64,000 bases of DNA from Acetobacter peroxydans (GCF_006539345.1 NZ_BJMV01000008.1:62001-126000), one strand, 5' to 3'; counted from the stretch's first letter, positions 51,816-61,623 are shown. Notes: generated from the sequence alone by a model not told the origin. Numbers and translations are program-made.

Positions 51816-53287
51816 CGCACCCGCTCATCCGCACCGGGCGGAAGGGCATAACGTTCGCACCCCGGCTGCTCCTCATAGGGGGCGGCGAGAACGGTCAGCA
51901 TGGTCTCGAAGGGGGTGAAATCACCCTCTTCCACCGCGCTGCGGATCATGGCCTCAACCAGATGATTGCGCGGAATGTAGCACGGATTGACCGCCCGCAT
52001 GGCCTGCGCACGGGCTTCGGGCGAGCGGGCATCGTCCTGCCGCAACCGCTGGTGCCAGCGCTCAAGCCACGGAGCAAAAGCCAGCGGCAGGGTGGCCGTA
52101 TCCTCGCCCGCCAGCATGGCAGGGTGACTGAGTGCCCGGAAGGTGCCGGTCATATCCGCGTGCGTCTGGTGCATGGTTTCCAGCAGCGCGGCAAAGAGCG
52201 CCTCATCCCCCTCCTGCGCGGCTGTCAGCCCCAGCTTTGCCCGCATCCCGTCGAAATAGACCGTATGAAACCGGGTATTGAACTCTGCCAGCGCCTGCCG
52301 TGCCAGCACTGGGCGTTCGTCCTCATCATCACTCAGCAACGGCAATAGCGCCTCGGCCAGTCTGGTCAGGTTCCACAGGGCGATGGTCGGCTGGTTAGTG
52401 TAGGCGTAGCGGCCGTGCTCATCAATGAAACTGAAAACCGTGGCGGGGTCGTACTCATCCATGAAGGCGCAGGGGCCGTAATCTATCGTTTCGCCCGAAA
52501 TGGCCATGTTATCAGTGTTCATCACACCATGGATAAAGCCCACCAGCATCCAGCGCGCGACAAGGCTGGCCTGCGCCGCCACCACATTTTGCAGAAATGT
52601 CAGGGCCGGTGTCGGACTATGCAGCGCCTGCGGGTCATGCCGGGCGATGGCAAAGTCCAGAAGCTGACGCAGGGCCGCAGGGTCACGCCGGGCGGCCACG
52701 TACTGGAACGTGCCCACCCGCAGATGGCTGGACGCCACGCGCGCCAGAATCGCGCCGGGCAGCAGCGTCTCGCGCTGGACCTTTTCGCCTGTGCTGACGG
52801 CGGCCAACGCCCGCGTGGTCGGGATGCCCAGCGCCGCCATGCTTTCGCTTAGCAGGTATTCGCGCAGCACAGGCCCAAGGGCCGCCCGGCCATCGCCCCG
52901 GCGGGAAAACACCGTACGGCCCGCCCCCTTGAGCTGGATCTCGCGCACATGGCCCGCACGGTCACGCACATCACCCAGGAGCAGCGCGCGGCCATCGCCC
53001 AGAGCAGGATTGTAGTAGCCGAACTGGTGCCCGGCATAGGCCGTCGCCACAGGCTCTACCCCGGCGGGCATACTGTTGCCAGCCAGCATGGCCAACCCCT
53101 GCGGCCCGGCCAGCCAGCGTGCATCCAGCCCGAGTTCCGCCGCGAGCGCCTCATTAAGCCGGATGAGCCGGGGGGCTGCCACAGGTGAAAGTACGCCCCG
53201 GTCGTACATCCACTCCGGCAGTTGCGTGAAACCCTGCGCCATGACCGGGGGCATGGGCGCGGATGATGCGGCCTGCTGCTCATTCAT
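51794..53287 (-). CDS. selO: SelO-family protein adenylyltransferase (YdiU)
   Basis: SelO is a pseudokinase-fold enzyme that AMPylates proteins in redox stress. The ATG at 53287 gives 497 residues. Family stretches are ATAYAGHQFGYYNPALGDGRALLLGDV, the nucleotide loop LKGAGRTVFSRRGDGRAALG, LREYLLSESMAALGIPTTRALA, HGVMNTDNMAISGETIDYGPCAF with the metal-binding D-x-G, and the C-terminal YIPRNHLVEAMI. Length is near the usual 480-500. It converges with the ABC ATPase gene with a 22-bp overlap. Confidence 0.93.
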   Translation of the reverse strand: MNEQQAASSAPMPPVMAQGFTQLPEWMYDRGVLSPVAAPRLIRLNEALAAELGLDARWLAGPQGLAMLAGNSMPAGVEPVATAYAGHQFGYYNPALGDGRALLLGDVRDRAGHVREIQLKGAGRTVFSRRGDGRAALGPVLREYLLSESMAALGIPTTRALAAVSTGEKVQRETLLPGAILARVASSHLRVGTFQYVAARRDPAALRQLLDFAIARHDPQALHSPTPALTFLQNVVAAQASLVARWMLVGFIHGVMNTDNMAISGETIDYGPCAFMDEYDPATVFSFIDEHGRYAYTNQPTIALWNLTRLAEALLPLLSDDEDERPVLARQALAEFNTRFHTVYFDGMRAKLGLTAAQEGDEALFAALLETMHQTHADMTGTFRALSHPAMLAGEDTATLPLAFAPWLERWHQRLRQDDARSPEARAQAMRAVNPCYIPRNHLVEAMIRSAVEEGDFTPFETMLTVLAAPYEEQPGCERYALPPGADERVRYTFCGT

Positions 53288-53517
53288 GGCGTTACGGCCT
53301 CCCCTGTTGCATGATTGTTTCTGCCCGCATCCCTCCGTTTGGGCGGGTGGTGCATCCCGCCCCATCTCTGGCACAGCCCCGCTGAACATGATAGGGAGAA
53401 GCACCGCCGCGAACAGCCCGGACAGGCCGTAAAACCCGTGCCTGCCGCTCTGAAAACCATGACACGGAGAACCGGCCCACTGGTCCTGACACCAGCGCCA
53501 CGGAGACGCCAGAACCG

Positions 53518-54621
53518 ATGACCACAGCCCCGAATACCCTTTTCAAGATCACCCGCAAGACAGACGGCATCAGCGCCGCAGAACGCGAACGCATTGTTGC
53601 GAATCCCGGTTTCGGTCGCGCGTTTACCGACCACATGGTTGTCATTACCTATACGGAGGGCCGGGGCTGGCATTCTCCCGAGATTATGCCGCGCCAGCCG
53701 CTGGTGCTGGACCCCGCTGCCTCGGTGCTGCATTACGCGCAGGAAATTTTCGAAGGCATGAAAGCCTACCGCGCGGCTGACGGTGGTATCCTGCTGTTCC
53801 GCCCCGAAGCCAATGCCCGGCGCTTTCGCAAGTCGGCCGAACGCATGGCCATGGCAGACCTGCCGGAAGACCTGTTCCTTGAAGCGGTGAGCCAGCTTGT
53901 CAGCATCGACCGCGACTGGGTGCCCGCACCCGAGGTCGGCACACTGTATATCCGCCCCTTCATGATCGCGACTGAGGCGGCGCTGGGGGTCAAACCCGCA
54001 TCAGAATTCAAGTTTATCGTGATCGCCTGCGCGGCGGGGGAATACTTCTCCAAAGAGTCCGCCACTGTCAGCGTGTGGGTGGAAGAAAACGCCGTGCGCG
54101 CCTCGCACGGGGGCACAGGCACCGCCAAGTGCGGCGGCAACTACGCCGCCAGCCTGACCGCGCAGATGGAAGGCAAGGCCCATGGCTGCCAGCAGGTGCT
54201 GTTTCTGGATGCACAGGAACGCCGCTGGCTGGAAGAAATGGGCGGCATGAATGTGATGATGGTGATGGAGGACGGCACGTTGCTGACCCCCCCGCTCGAC
54301 GGCGGCACCATCCTGCATGGCATTACCCGGGACTCGTTGCTGACCCTTGCGCGCGATCAGGGCCTGACGGTGCGGGAAGAGCGCTATGCGATCGACCAGC
54401 TTTACAGCGATGCCGCCTCGGGCAAGCTGAAGGAAGTCTTTGCCTGTGGCACCGCCGCCGTGGTTACACCCATTGGCACCTTCAAGAGCGCGCATGGTGA
54501 ATGCACCATTGGCGATGGCCAGACCGCAGGCCCCATTACGAGCCGCCTCCGGCAGGGCCTGTGCGACATCCAGTTCGGCCGTGCGCCCGACCCGCATGAA
54601 TGGGTCAAGCGCGTTCTGTAA
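53518..54621 (+). CDS. ilvE: Branched-chain amino acid aminotransferase
   Basis: PLP fold-type IV enzyme for the last step of leucine, isoleucine and valine synthesis. The 367-residue length and sequence match the BCAT-II group: VLHYAQEIFEGMKAYRAADG, LFRPEANARRFRKSAERMAM, YIRPFMIATEAALGVKP, and the PLP lysine in GGTGTAKCGGNYAAS. Later motifs are EMGGMNVMMV, LTPPLDGGTILHGITRDSLL and VFACGTAAVVTPIG. It stands alone between selO and the convergent TonB receptor gene. Confidence 0.96.
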   Translation: MTTAPNTLFKITRKTDGISAAERERIVANPGFGRAFTDHMVVITYTEGRGWHSPEIMPRQPLVLDPAASVLHYAQEIFEGMKAYRAADGGILLFRPEANARRFRKSAERMAMADLPEDLFLEAVSQLVSIDRDWVPAPEVGTLYIRPFMIATEAALGVKPASEFKFIVIACAAGEYFSKESATVSVWVEENAVRASHGGTGTAKCGGNYAASLTAQMEGKAHGCQQVLFLDAQERRWLEEMGGMNVMMVMEDGTLLTPPLDGGTILHGITRDSLLTLARDQGLTVREERYAIDQLYSDAASGKLKEVFACGTAAVVTPIGTFKSAHGECTIGDGQTAGPITSRLRQGLCDIQFGRAPDPHEWVKRVL

Positions 54622-54695
54622 AATAGCGGACGGCGATACGACACCGGGCCGGGCGGCCTACCCGCCTGACCCGGCTGTGCACCATCTATATAGAG

Positions 54696-54725
54696 CCGGT
54701 CACGGGGCTACGTCCCCGCGACCGG
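54696..54725. terminator. Hairpin between convergent ilvE and TonB-receptor genes
   Basis: A 30-nt inverted repeat: ccggtc pairs with gaccgg and, inside it, cgggg pairs with ccccg around a small loop. Its position between two converging genes suggests a terminator, but neither side has a long T-run. Confidence 0.45.
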
Positions 54726-54729
54726 GTTC

Positions 54730-56934
54730 TTACCAGCTATAAGAAAGCGTGGCCTGTGCGTTGCGGCGCTCGCCATACCAGCACCATTCGCTATAGGCCG
54801 AGCCGTAACAGCTTGCGATGTAGCGTTTGTCGAACAGGTTGCGCACGCTGGCCGAAAGTGTCCAGCCGCGTAGCGCTGCATGGGCGGCGGCAAGGTCGTA
54901 CCGAAAAGACGCGTCAAACACCACGTAGCTGGGAATTCTGATATTCTTCATCGAGGCTGTAGAGCCGCCGTAAGCACTGGCCTCGTAACGCAGACCACCG
55001 CCAAGCCCCACCCCTTTGAGCCGCCCTTTGGGTATCGTGTAGAACGCGAACAGCGAGGCATTCCCCCGCCCTGACTGCACAAGCGGCTTGCCGGTCGACT
55101 CATCATGCACGCGCTGGACGCTAAGCGCCGCCGTAACCATAAGGTTACGGTGCACATCCGCGTGCGCCTCAAACTCGAAACCATCCGAGTGCACCCGACC
55201 GCTTTCAGTGCTGTAAACGGCGTCTCCCACGGATACCAGCACGTTGCTCTGCTCGATATGGAACCCCGCCGCACTGAACAGCATGGACGTGCCGGGGATC
55301 TGATATTTCACCCCGCCCTCAAGCTGCCGCCCTACGGAGGGATCAGCCTGATGGGTCGTACGCCCTCCGTTTTCCGATACAATCCCGGCCTGCGGCTGGA
55401 ACGAGGTGGAGTAGGTGATGTAAGGCGCCAGCCCGAAGTTGAAGTGATACAGCCCGGCCACACGGAACGAAATCTGTGAAGGATGCTGGCTGCTGCTGGT
55501 ATTGGCGACATATTCCTGCTGGTGCGCGGTGTACCAGTCATTGCGCAGGCTTCCGGTCAGGTAGAACGAACCGATCCGCAGTTCGTCCTGCGCATACACG
55601 CCAATCTGCTGCTGCCGCGTATTGTAATCGGAGGCCAGCGGCGGCACGGGAATAGCGCCGTTGTAAACCGGATGTACGACGTCCAGCGCGGGTGCGCTGC
55701 CTGCCCGCGCCAGTTCGGTGGCGCGGGTGTAGTCATAGTCCAGCCCCACCATCAGCGTATGATTGACAGGGCCGGTGTGCACATGACCCAGAAGCTGCGT
55801 ATCCATGGCCACCCGGCGCAAATGCTCGTCACTCCCGAACGTGGCGCGCTGCACGGTGGTGGGAGAGAGCCATTTGCCCGTTGTGTAAACATTTTCGTAG
55901 TCGGTCTTGATATCGTCGTACCGCGCGCGGGACACCAGCTCCCAGGCATGGCTGAAGCGATGCGTCAGAATATAGGTGAACGACCCCTGCTTGCGCCGGT
56001 ATTCCTCAAAAGCCCTGTCCCCATCATAGAAATCGCGCCTGATCCAGCCCGAAGGCCCCGGCACGAGCGAACCGATCAGCGGCACCGAGCCATAAGAAGC
56101 ATTTGTGGGGTCGTACTGGTAATTGCCCAGCAACGTCAGCGTGGTAGGGCCGCCCCCACCGAGAGTCACGGCCGGACTGATACTGAAACGGCGGCTGCCG
56201 GTCTGGCTGAGCTGGCTGTGCGAGCCATTGGCCGTGCCATAAACACGGTAACGCACCTTGCCATCGTTCGAGGCCCAGCCGCCTACATCGGCATCCACAC
56301 GGTACAGGTCAAAACTGCCGCCGGTTGCAGCCACGCTACCATATGAACGCGCATCGGTCGGCAGCTTGCTGGACATTTCCAGCAGGCCGCCGGGACTGGA
56401 CTGACCATACAGCGCGGAGGACGGGCCTTTAAGCACCTCAATACGGTTCACCCGGAACATGTCGATCTGCGGTGCGGCGTAGCCGGTGGGGCTGGCCTCC
56501 AGCTTCAGCCCGTCCAGATAGGTGGGCACGGAAAAACCGCGCAGGGCGAACATATCGTACCGTGTAGCGGTAGCCCCACGCTGGTCCTGCGTGATCCCGG
56601 CCACATACCGCACCGCCTGACTCAGGCTGAGCACACCGCGCACATCCATTTCATGACGGGTAATGACCGTAACGGACTGCGCGATGTTCACCATCGGGTG
56701 GTTTTCCGTTTTGGTCGCAATAGAGGCCGTGGTGGAGATTCTGTGCCCATGCACCATGAGCGGCTTGCCCCCTTGCCTGCTGTGCGACTGGTCTGCCGTC
56801 CCATGGCCTGTTTCGGCCCGAGCCGAACCGCAAAAACCCGTAAACCCCAACACGACAAAAGCCAGCAGCACGGCGACCCGCTTTACCCGGTTGTAGATAA
56901 TTCTGCTGCCAGAACAGCCCCTTATGGCTGACAC
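54730..56934 (-). CDS. TonB-dependent siderophore receptor (FhuA/FoxA-like)
   Basis: An outer-membrane ligand-gated channel of 734 residues. The GTG at 56934 was chosen because GGGGGA ends six bases upstream; a GTG two codons earlier abuts that site. A signal peptide (hydrophobic VAVLLAFVVLGFTGFCGSARA) is followed by a plug domain with NIAQSVTVITRHEM, FALRGFSVPTYLDGL and VLKGPSSALYGQSSPGG. A 22-strand barrel follows, ending in LFDKRYIASCYGS and the C-terminal aromatic residue (SYSW). The plug resembles ferrichrome-type receptors; the ligand is not known. A Fur-like site lies about 150 bp upstream. Confidence 0.92.
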   Translation of the reverse strand: MSAIRGCSGSRIIYNRVKRVAVLLAFVVLGFTGFCGSARAETGHGTADQSHSRQGGKPLMVHGHRISTTASIATKTENHPMVNIAQSVTVITRHEMDVRGVLSLSQAVRYVAGITQDQRGATATRYDMFALRGFSVPTYLDGLKLEASPTGYAAPQIDMFRVNRIEVLKGPSSALYGQSSPGGLLEMSSKLPTDARSYGSVAATGGSFDLYRVDADVGGWASNDGKVRYRVYGTANGSHSQLSQTGSRRFSISPAVTLGGGGPTTLTLLGNYQYDPTNASYGSVPLIGSLVPGPSGWIRRDFYDGDRAFEEYRRKQGSFTYILTHRFSHAWELVSRARYDDIKTDYENVYTTGKWLSPTTVQRATFGSDEHLRRVAMDTQLLGHVHTGPVNHTLMVGLDYDYTRATELARAGSAPALDVVHPVYNGAIPVPPLASDYNTRQQQIGVYAQDELRIGSFYLTGSLRNDWYTAHQQEYVANTSSSQHPSQISFRVAGLYHFNFGLAPYITYSTSFQPQAGIVSENGGRTTHQADPSVGRQLEGGVKYQIPGTSMLFSAAGFHIEQSNVLVSVGDAVYSTESGRVHSDGFEFEAHADVHRNLMVTAALSVQRVHDESTGKPLVQSGRGNASLFAFYTIPKGRLKGVGLGGGLRYEASAYGGSTASMKNIRIPSYVVFDASFRYDLAAAHAALRGWTLSASVRNLFDKRYIASCYGSAYSEWCWYGERRNAQATLSYSW

Positions 56935-57243
56935 ACGCACTCCCCCCGCTGTGAACAGGGCGGACTATGGTGGCTGGCCGGGATGGGGGCAATCGAATTT
57001 TAAACTATTTTTTAATATGCAATCCTGCCCTGCGCGCAGCCAGGTTCTCGTTGCGGTACAAGACAAGCCAGAATGTATCCTGCGAATGATACTCATGGTC
57101 GTAGACGGCGGGAGAGACACACTCCGCCAATGCGAACAATTCTTAACAAAGCTGAAGAAAAATCCACGGCCAGAAACGCTGGACAACCCGCCGCAAGGCG
57201 CATATCCCCAGAAACATGCTGAATGACCTGCTGGCCTGAGCCC
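56935..57243. other. Intergenic region between TonB receptor and polA genes
   Basis: The 309-bp divergent gap holds an AT-rich block (56995-57025) with a minus-strand TAAAAT that could be a -10 element for the receptor gene, and a Fur-box-like palindrome at 57082-57100. Two open frames across it have no ribosome-binding site or recognisable content and are taken as chance. Confidence 0.4.
57082..57100. promoter_or_regulatory. Candidate Fur box upstream of the TonB receptor gene
   Basis: The 19-mer gcgaatgatactcatggtc matches the classical Fur consensus gataatgataatcattatc at 14 of 19 positions, with 11 of 12 in the aatgataatcat core. It lies 148 bp before the receptor start, plausible for iron repression. 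Alphaproteobacteria often use other iron regulators, so the call is tentative. Confidence 0.4.
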
Positions 57244-60069
57244 ATGACAGACCCCACGCCCCAAGCGCCTCATCTGGTTCTGGTAGACGGAAGCGGCTTT
57301 ATTTTCCGGGCTTTTCATGCCCTGCCCCCAATGACCAACCCGGATGGCGTGCCCGTCAATGCGGTGTATGGCTTTGCCACCATGCTGGCGCGCCTTTTGC
57401 GGGAACACGCTGGCACGCACCTGGCCGTGCTGTTCGATGCCAGCCGCCTGACATTCCGCTCCGAGCTGTATCCGCAGTACAAGGCTCACCGGCCTGAACC
57501 ACCCGAAGACCTGCGCCCGCAATTTAGCCTGATCCGCGAAGCCACGCAGGCTTTTGGCGTACCCGGCATCGAACTGCCCGGCTGGGAAGCCGATGACCTG
57601 ATTGCTTCCTACGCCACGGCCATACGCGCGGCAGGCGGCACCTGCACCATCGTCTCATCCGACAAGGATCTGATGCAGCTTGTCGGCCCCGGTGTGTGTA
57701 TGCTGGACCCGATCCGCCAGACCCCGATCGGCCCGGCAGAAGTGGAAGTGAAGTTTGGCGTACCACCCGAGAAAGTGGTGGATGTTCAGGCCCTGATGGG
57801 CGACCCCACCGACAATGTGCCCGGCGTGCCGGGGATCGGCCCTAAAACCGCGTCGGCTCTGGTCAACGAATTCGGCACACTCGAAGCGGTGCTGGATGCA
57901 GCGCCAGACATGAAAAAATCCAAACGCCGCGACATGCTGGTCGAACATGCACAGGCGGCCCGCCTCTCGCTCCAGCTTGTCACTCTGGCGCGCGATGTGC
58001 CCCTGCCCGTTCCGCTGGAAGAACTGGTCACGCGCGACCCCGACCTGACTATACTGGCCGAATGGCTCTCACGCATGGGCTTTCGTTCCCTGCTCAGCCG
58101 CATGGGCATGACCCCTCAACCCGCCAGCGTACATGCCCACCGCAGCGCTCGTGCCACGGCTCATGCCAGCGCCAACGGTCTGCCGACACCCACAGCGCAG
58201 GACACCGCCACTTCCGCACCGGCACAGGCCATCAGCAGCGCGCCGTATGACAAATACGAAACCGTCCGCACGGCGCATGACCTGCAAAAATGGATTACCG
58301 CCGCACAGGAAGCCGGATTGTGCGCGGTAGATACCGAAACCGACGGGCTGGACCCGCTCAACGCAAGACTTGTCGGCTTTTCCATCGCCACAGCGCCGGG
58401 ACAAGCCTGTTACGTGCCCCTGCGCCATGCAGGCACGCTGGAAGCCCATACGGGTGAGCAGCTTGAACCCGACACAGCCCTGAACCTGCTGCGCCCTCTA
58501 CTGGAAGACGACACCACGCTGAAAGTCTTCCACAATGCCAAGTTTGACCTGCTGGTGCTCGACCATGCCGGACTGGCAATGGATCATACCCGCGCCGTGG
58601 ACGACACGATGCTGATTTCCTACAGCCAGTCCGCAGGGCTGCACGGGCAGGGCATGGACGAGCTTTCAGCCCTGCATCTGGGCCACGACCCCATTAGCTA
58701 TGACAGCGTGACCGGCACCGGGCGGGCCCGTATTCCCTTCGCACAGGTGCCGGTGGAAAAAGCCACCACCTACGCGGCGGAAGATGCCGATGTCACCCTG
58801 CGGCTATGGCATGTCCTGCACCCTACGCTGCGCACCAATCAGGCTCTCGCCCTCTATGAGCAGATCGAACGTCCGCTCGTTGCCGTTCTGGCGGATATGG
58901 AAAAGGCCGGCATTGCCGTGGACAGGGCCGAACTGGCCCGCCTGTCCGCCGATTTCGAAGCGCGCATGAAAGACATGGAAGCCGGCATTTTCAGCGCCGC
59001 CGGGCGGGAGTTCAACATCGCCTCGCCCAAGCAGCTTGGTGAAATCCTGTTTGACGAAATGGCGCTTAAAGGCGGCAAGCGCGGCAAGGCCGGTGCATGG
59101 AGCACGGATTCCGCCGTGTTGCAGGAACTGGCAGATCAGGGCCACGACCTGCCCGCCCGCGTGCTGGAATGGCGGCAGCTTTCCAAGCTCAAATCCACCT
59201 ACACCGATGCGCTGAGCCGACAGGCCAGCAGTGCCGGGCGGGTGCATACGTCCTTCCAGATGGCTATCACCACCACGGGCCGCCTGTCCTCTACTGACCC
59301 GAACCTGCAAAATATCCCCGTGCGCACCGAAGAAGGCACGCGTATCCGACAGGCCTTTATCGCTCCCGAAGGGCGCAGGCTGATCTCGGCCGACTATTCG
59401 CAGATCGAGCTACGGCTGCTGGCCGACGTGGCCAATATTCCCACCCTGCGCGAAGCCTTTCACATGGGGCAGGACATTCACGCCCGCACCGCCTCCGAAG
59501 TGTTCGGTATCCCCATTGAAGACATGGACCCGCTGACACGCCGCCGCGCCAAGGCAATCAATTTCGGGATCATTTACGGCATTTCAGCCTTTGGCCTGGG
59601 GCGACAGCTTGGTATCCCAGCAGGCGAGGCCCGGTCTTACATTGATACGTATTTCGCCCGTTATCCCGGCATCCGCGACTACATGGAACGCAAAAAAGAG
59701 GAAGCACAAACGTATGGCTACGTGCTGACTCCTTTTGGACGGCGCTGCTACGTGCCGGGCATTGCGGAAAAAAGCGCGGCACGCCGCCAGTACGCAGAAC
59801 GGCAGGCTATCAACGCGCCACTACAGGGTGGGGCGGCCGACATCATCAAACAGGCCATGGTACGCCTGCCCCGTGCCCTGCACGAAGCCGGCCTGCATTC
59901 GGCCCGACTGCTGTTGCAGGTGCATGATGAACTGCTGCTTGAGGCCGACGCACACGAGGCTGAAGCCGTGGCCAGGACAGCCAAGAATGTCATGGAAGCA
60001 GCCGCCACCCTGTCCATCCCGCTGGTTGTTGAAACCGGCATCGGTCAGAACTGGGCGCAGGCCCACTAG
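57244..60069 (+). CDS. polA: DNA polymerase I
   Basis: Repair and Okazaki-fragment polymerase. The ATG at 57244 gives 941 residues with three domains. The 5' nuclease (about 1-290) has LVDGSGFIFRAFHAL, GWEADDLIASYA and GDPTDNVPGVPGIGPKTA. The 3'-5' exonuclease (about 340-530) has AVDTETDGLD and FHNAKFDLLVLD, so proofreading residues are kept. The polymerase (about 550-941) has SADYSQIELRLLADV, RRRAKAINFGIIYGISAFG and LQVHDELLLE. Length is near the 928 of E. coli. Confidence 0.98.
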   Translation: MTDPTPQAPHLVLVDGSGFIFRAFHALPPMTNPDGVPVNAVYGFATMLARLLREHAGTHLAVLFDASRLTFRSELYPQYKAHRPEPPEDLRPQFSLIREATQAFGVPGIELPGWEADDLIASYATAIRAAGGTCTIVSSDKDLMQLVGPGVCMLDPIRQTPIGPAEVEVKFGVPPEKVVDVQALMGDPTDNVPGVPGIGPKTASALVNEFGTLEAVLDAAPDMKKSKRRDMLVEHAQAARLSLQLVTLARDVPLPVPLEELVTRDPDLTILAEWLSRMGFRSLLSRMGMTPQPASVHAHRSARATAHASANGLPTPTAQDTATSAPAQAISSAPYDKYETVRTAHDLQKWITAAQEAGLCAVDTETDGLDPLNARLVGFSIATAPGQACYVPLRHAGTLEAHTGEQLEPDTALNLLRPLLEDDTTLKVFHNAKFDLLVLDHAGLAMDHTRAVDDTMLISYSQSAGLHGQGMDELSALHLGHDPISYDSVTGTGRARIPFAQVPVEKATTYAAEDADVTLRLWHVLHPTLRTNQALALYEQIERPLVAVLADMEKAGIAVDRAELARLSADFEARMKDMEAGIFSAAGREFNIASPKQLGEILFDEMALKGGKRGKAGAWSTDSAVLQELADQGHDLPARVLEWRQLSKLKSTYTDALSRQASSAGRVHTSFQMAITTTGRLSSTDPNLQNIPVRTEEGTRIRQAFIAPEGRRLISADYSQIELRLLADVANIPTLREAFHMGQDIHARTASEVFGIPIEDMDPLTRRRAKAINFGIIYGISAFGLGRQLGIPAGEARSYIDTYFARYPGIRDYMERKKEEAQTYGYVLTPFGRRCYVPGIAEKSAARRQYAERQAINAPLQGGAADIIKQAMVRLPRALHEAGLHSARLLLQVHDELLLEADAHEAEAVARTAKNVMEAAATLSIPLVVETGIGQNWAQAH

Positions 60070-60123
60070 CCATACACCCACCGGGCGGGCCTGAATGCCG
60101 CGCCCCAAGGAAGTTGAACAAAC

Positions 60124-60789
60124 ATGACAGGTCCTGCCCTGCAGACACCGCACGACAGAACCCCCGCACCATCCGGGCGTGGCCGACGCGTGCTGCTGAC
60201 CACCATAGCAATCGTAGCGCTGGCAGGAGCCGGGGGCTGGGCCGCCACGCGCTACGCCCTGCATCACGGTGTCACGCTCAACACCTATGGCAACGCCGTG
60301 GGCGGTTCCTTCCGGCTGATGGACTCCACAACCGGCACCATGACGGACCAGACTTTCCGCGGCCGCTGGATGCTGGTTCTGTTCGGCGCGACGCATTGCA
60401 CCGACGATGCCTGCAGCCCTGCCCTGAAGGCCATGTCCGACGCGCTGGACACGCTGGACGAAAACGGCCGCAAGGCGATTATCATTTTTGTCAGCCTCGA
60501 TCCGGACCGCGATGATGCCGAGCGGCTGCGCCAGTATGGCGAACACATTGGCCCGCATGTGATAGCGGGCACGGCTGCCCCCTTCGCATTGGCCGATCTG
60601 GCCAAGGAATACCATGCCCCCGTGGAGCGCGTGGCCGATGCGGAGTGGAGTTACACCATGCGGATGTCGCCACATTTCGTAGTCATGGACCCTGACACAC
60701 GCTATCGTGGCATGATTGACGCCAGCGCCAGCCCAGCCTCCATGGCCTCGGAACTGCGCCGGATTATGTCCGTTACGCCCGACAACTGA
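60124..60789 (+). CDS. SCO1/SenC-family membrane-anchored thioredoxin-fold protein, variant copper motif
   Basis: A 221-residue protein with one N-terminal membrane helix (about 22-42) and a periplasmic SCO1-like domain: FRGRWMLVLFGATHC, ALDTLDENGRKAIIIFVSLDPDRD and MSPHFVVMDPDTRYRG. SCO proteins deliver copper to cytochrome oxidase and use a C-x3-C pair plus a distant histidine. Here the cysteines are C92 and C97, spaced C-x4-C (CTDDAC), while the histidine is kept (H184). The changed spacing may alter or abolish copper binding. It lies 54 bp after polA. Confidence 0.82.
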   Translation: MTGPALQTPHDRTPAPSGRGRRVLLTTIAIVALAGAGGWAATRYALHHGVTLNTYGNAVGGSFRLMDSTTGTMTDQTFRGRWMLVLFGATHCTDDACSPALKAMSDALDTLDENGRKAIIIFVSLDPDRDDAERLRQYGEHIGPHVIAGTAAPFALADLAKEYHAPVERVADAEWSYTMRMSPHFVVMDPDTRYRGMIDASASPASMASELRRIMSVTPDN

Positions 60790-60807
60790 CATCCTGACCG
60801 GCAGACC

Positions 60808-61623
60808 ATGTCGCTTCTGTCCTTCCTACGGACCGCGCAGCCTTTCACGGCACTGCGTTTTTACGGCTCTCTGGCTGTAACCGGGCTGATTTTCGTCGGG
60901 CTGGACGCCGGCTCTTTCCTGCTACGACGCTTCTATCCCGAAGGGGTGGCACGCAGGCAGGCGGGCCAGCGCTGGCTCCACGCGCTGTCCCGGCTGGCCG
61001 TGCGCTACCTGCACGCGGCGGGTATTCTGGACTGCGATATGAGCGCGCTGGTTCCTCTCCAGCAAACCGTACCGCAACCGCTGGTGCTTGTGGCCAACCA
61101 CCCTTCACGACTGGATAGCCTGTTGCTGGCCTCCGCCCTGCAGGGCATGACCTGCGTAACCAAAGCCTCCATCTGGGACCGTGGCGTACTGGGCAGTACC
61201 CTGCGCACAGCGGGCTATATCCGCCACGACACGTTGCTACGGGTATTAGGCCCCGCCACCGAACGCCTGCGCGAAGGGGGGCCTCTGCTCCTGTTTCCCG
61301 AGGGCACACGTGCCCGTGCCGGGGCAGCCCCCGGCCCTATGCAGCCGGGCTTTGCCGCCATTGCCCAGCGCACCCGCCTGCCCGTGCAGGTGATCCTGAT
61401 CGAGACGGACTCTCCCTATCTGTCGCAGGGCTGGCCCTTTCTCAAACGTCCGCCCTTGCCCATGCGCTACCGTATCCGGCTGGGGCCGCGCCTGCCCGCC
61501 CCAACGGATGAGGCCAGTGGCCGCACGCTGCTCGCGCAGGTCGAGGCCCAGCTTACCCAAGCGGGTATGCAACCCCCTATTGCCCCAGCAGGGACAGCGC
61601 CACAGGGCCAATCACCACAATAA
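60808..61623 (+). CDS. PlsC-like 1-acylglycerol-3-phosphate acyltransferase
   Basis: A 271-residue membrane-associated acyltransferase with an N-terminal hydrophobic helix (about 23-40). The family blocks are present: HX4D motif in NHPSRLDSLLL and the substrate-binding FPEGTRARAG. Most likely it converts lysophosphatidic to phosphatidic acid, but lysophospholipid or ornithine-lipid acyltransferases share these motifs. It follows the SCO-like gene after 18 bp, and its last 47 bp overlap the convergent tadC gene. Confidence 0.83.
   Translation: MSLLSFLRTAQPFTALRFYGSLAVTGLIFVGLDAGSFLLRRFYPEGVARRQAGQRWLHALSRLAVRYLHAAGILDCDMSALVPLQQTVPQPLVLVANHPSRLDSLLLASALQGMTCVTKASIWDRGVLGSTLRTAGYIRHDTLLRVLGPATERLREGGPLLLFPEGTRARAGAAPGPMQPGFAAIAQRTRLPVQVILIETDSPYLSQGWPFLKRPPLPMRYRIRLGPRLPAPTDEASGRTLLAQVEAQLTQAGMQPPIAPAGTAPQGQSPQ

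Noticed and set aside
56924..57522. Two open frames (plus 56924-57226, minus 56965-57522) between the TonB receptor and polA genes
   Set aside because: Neither has a ribosome-binding site or recognisable sequence, and one runs into polA antisense.
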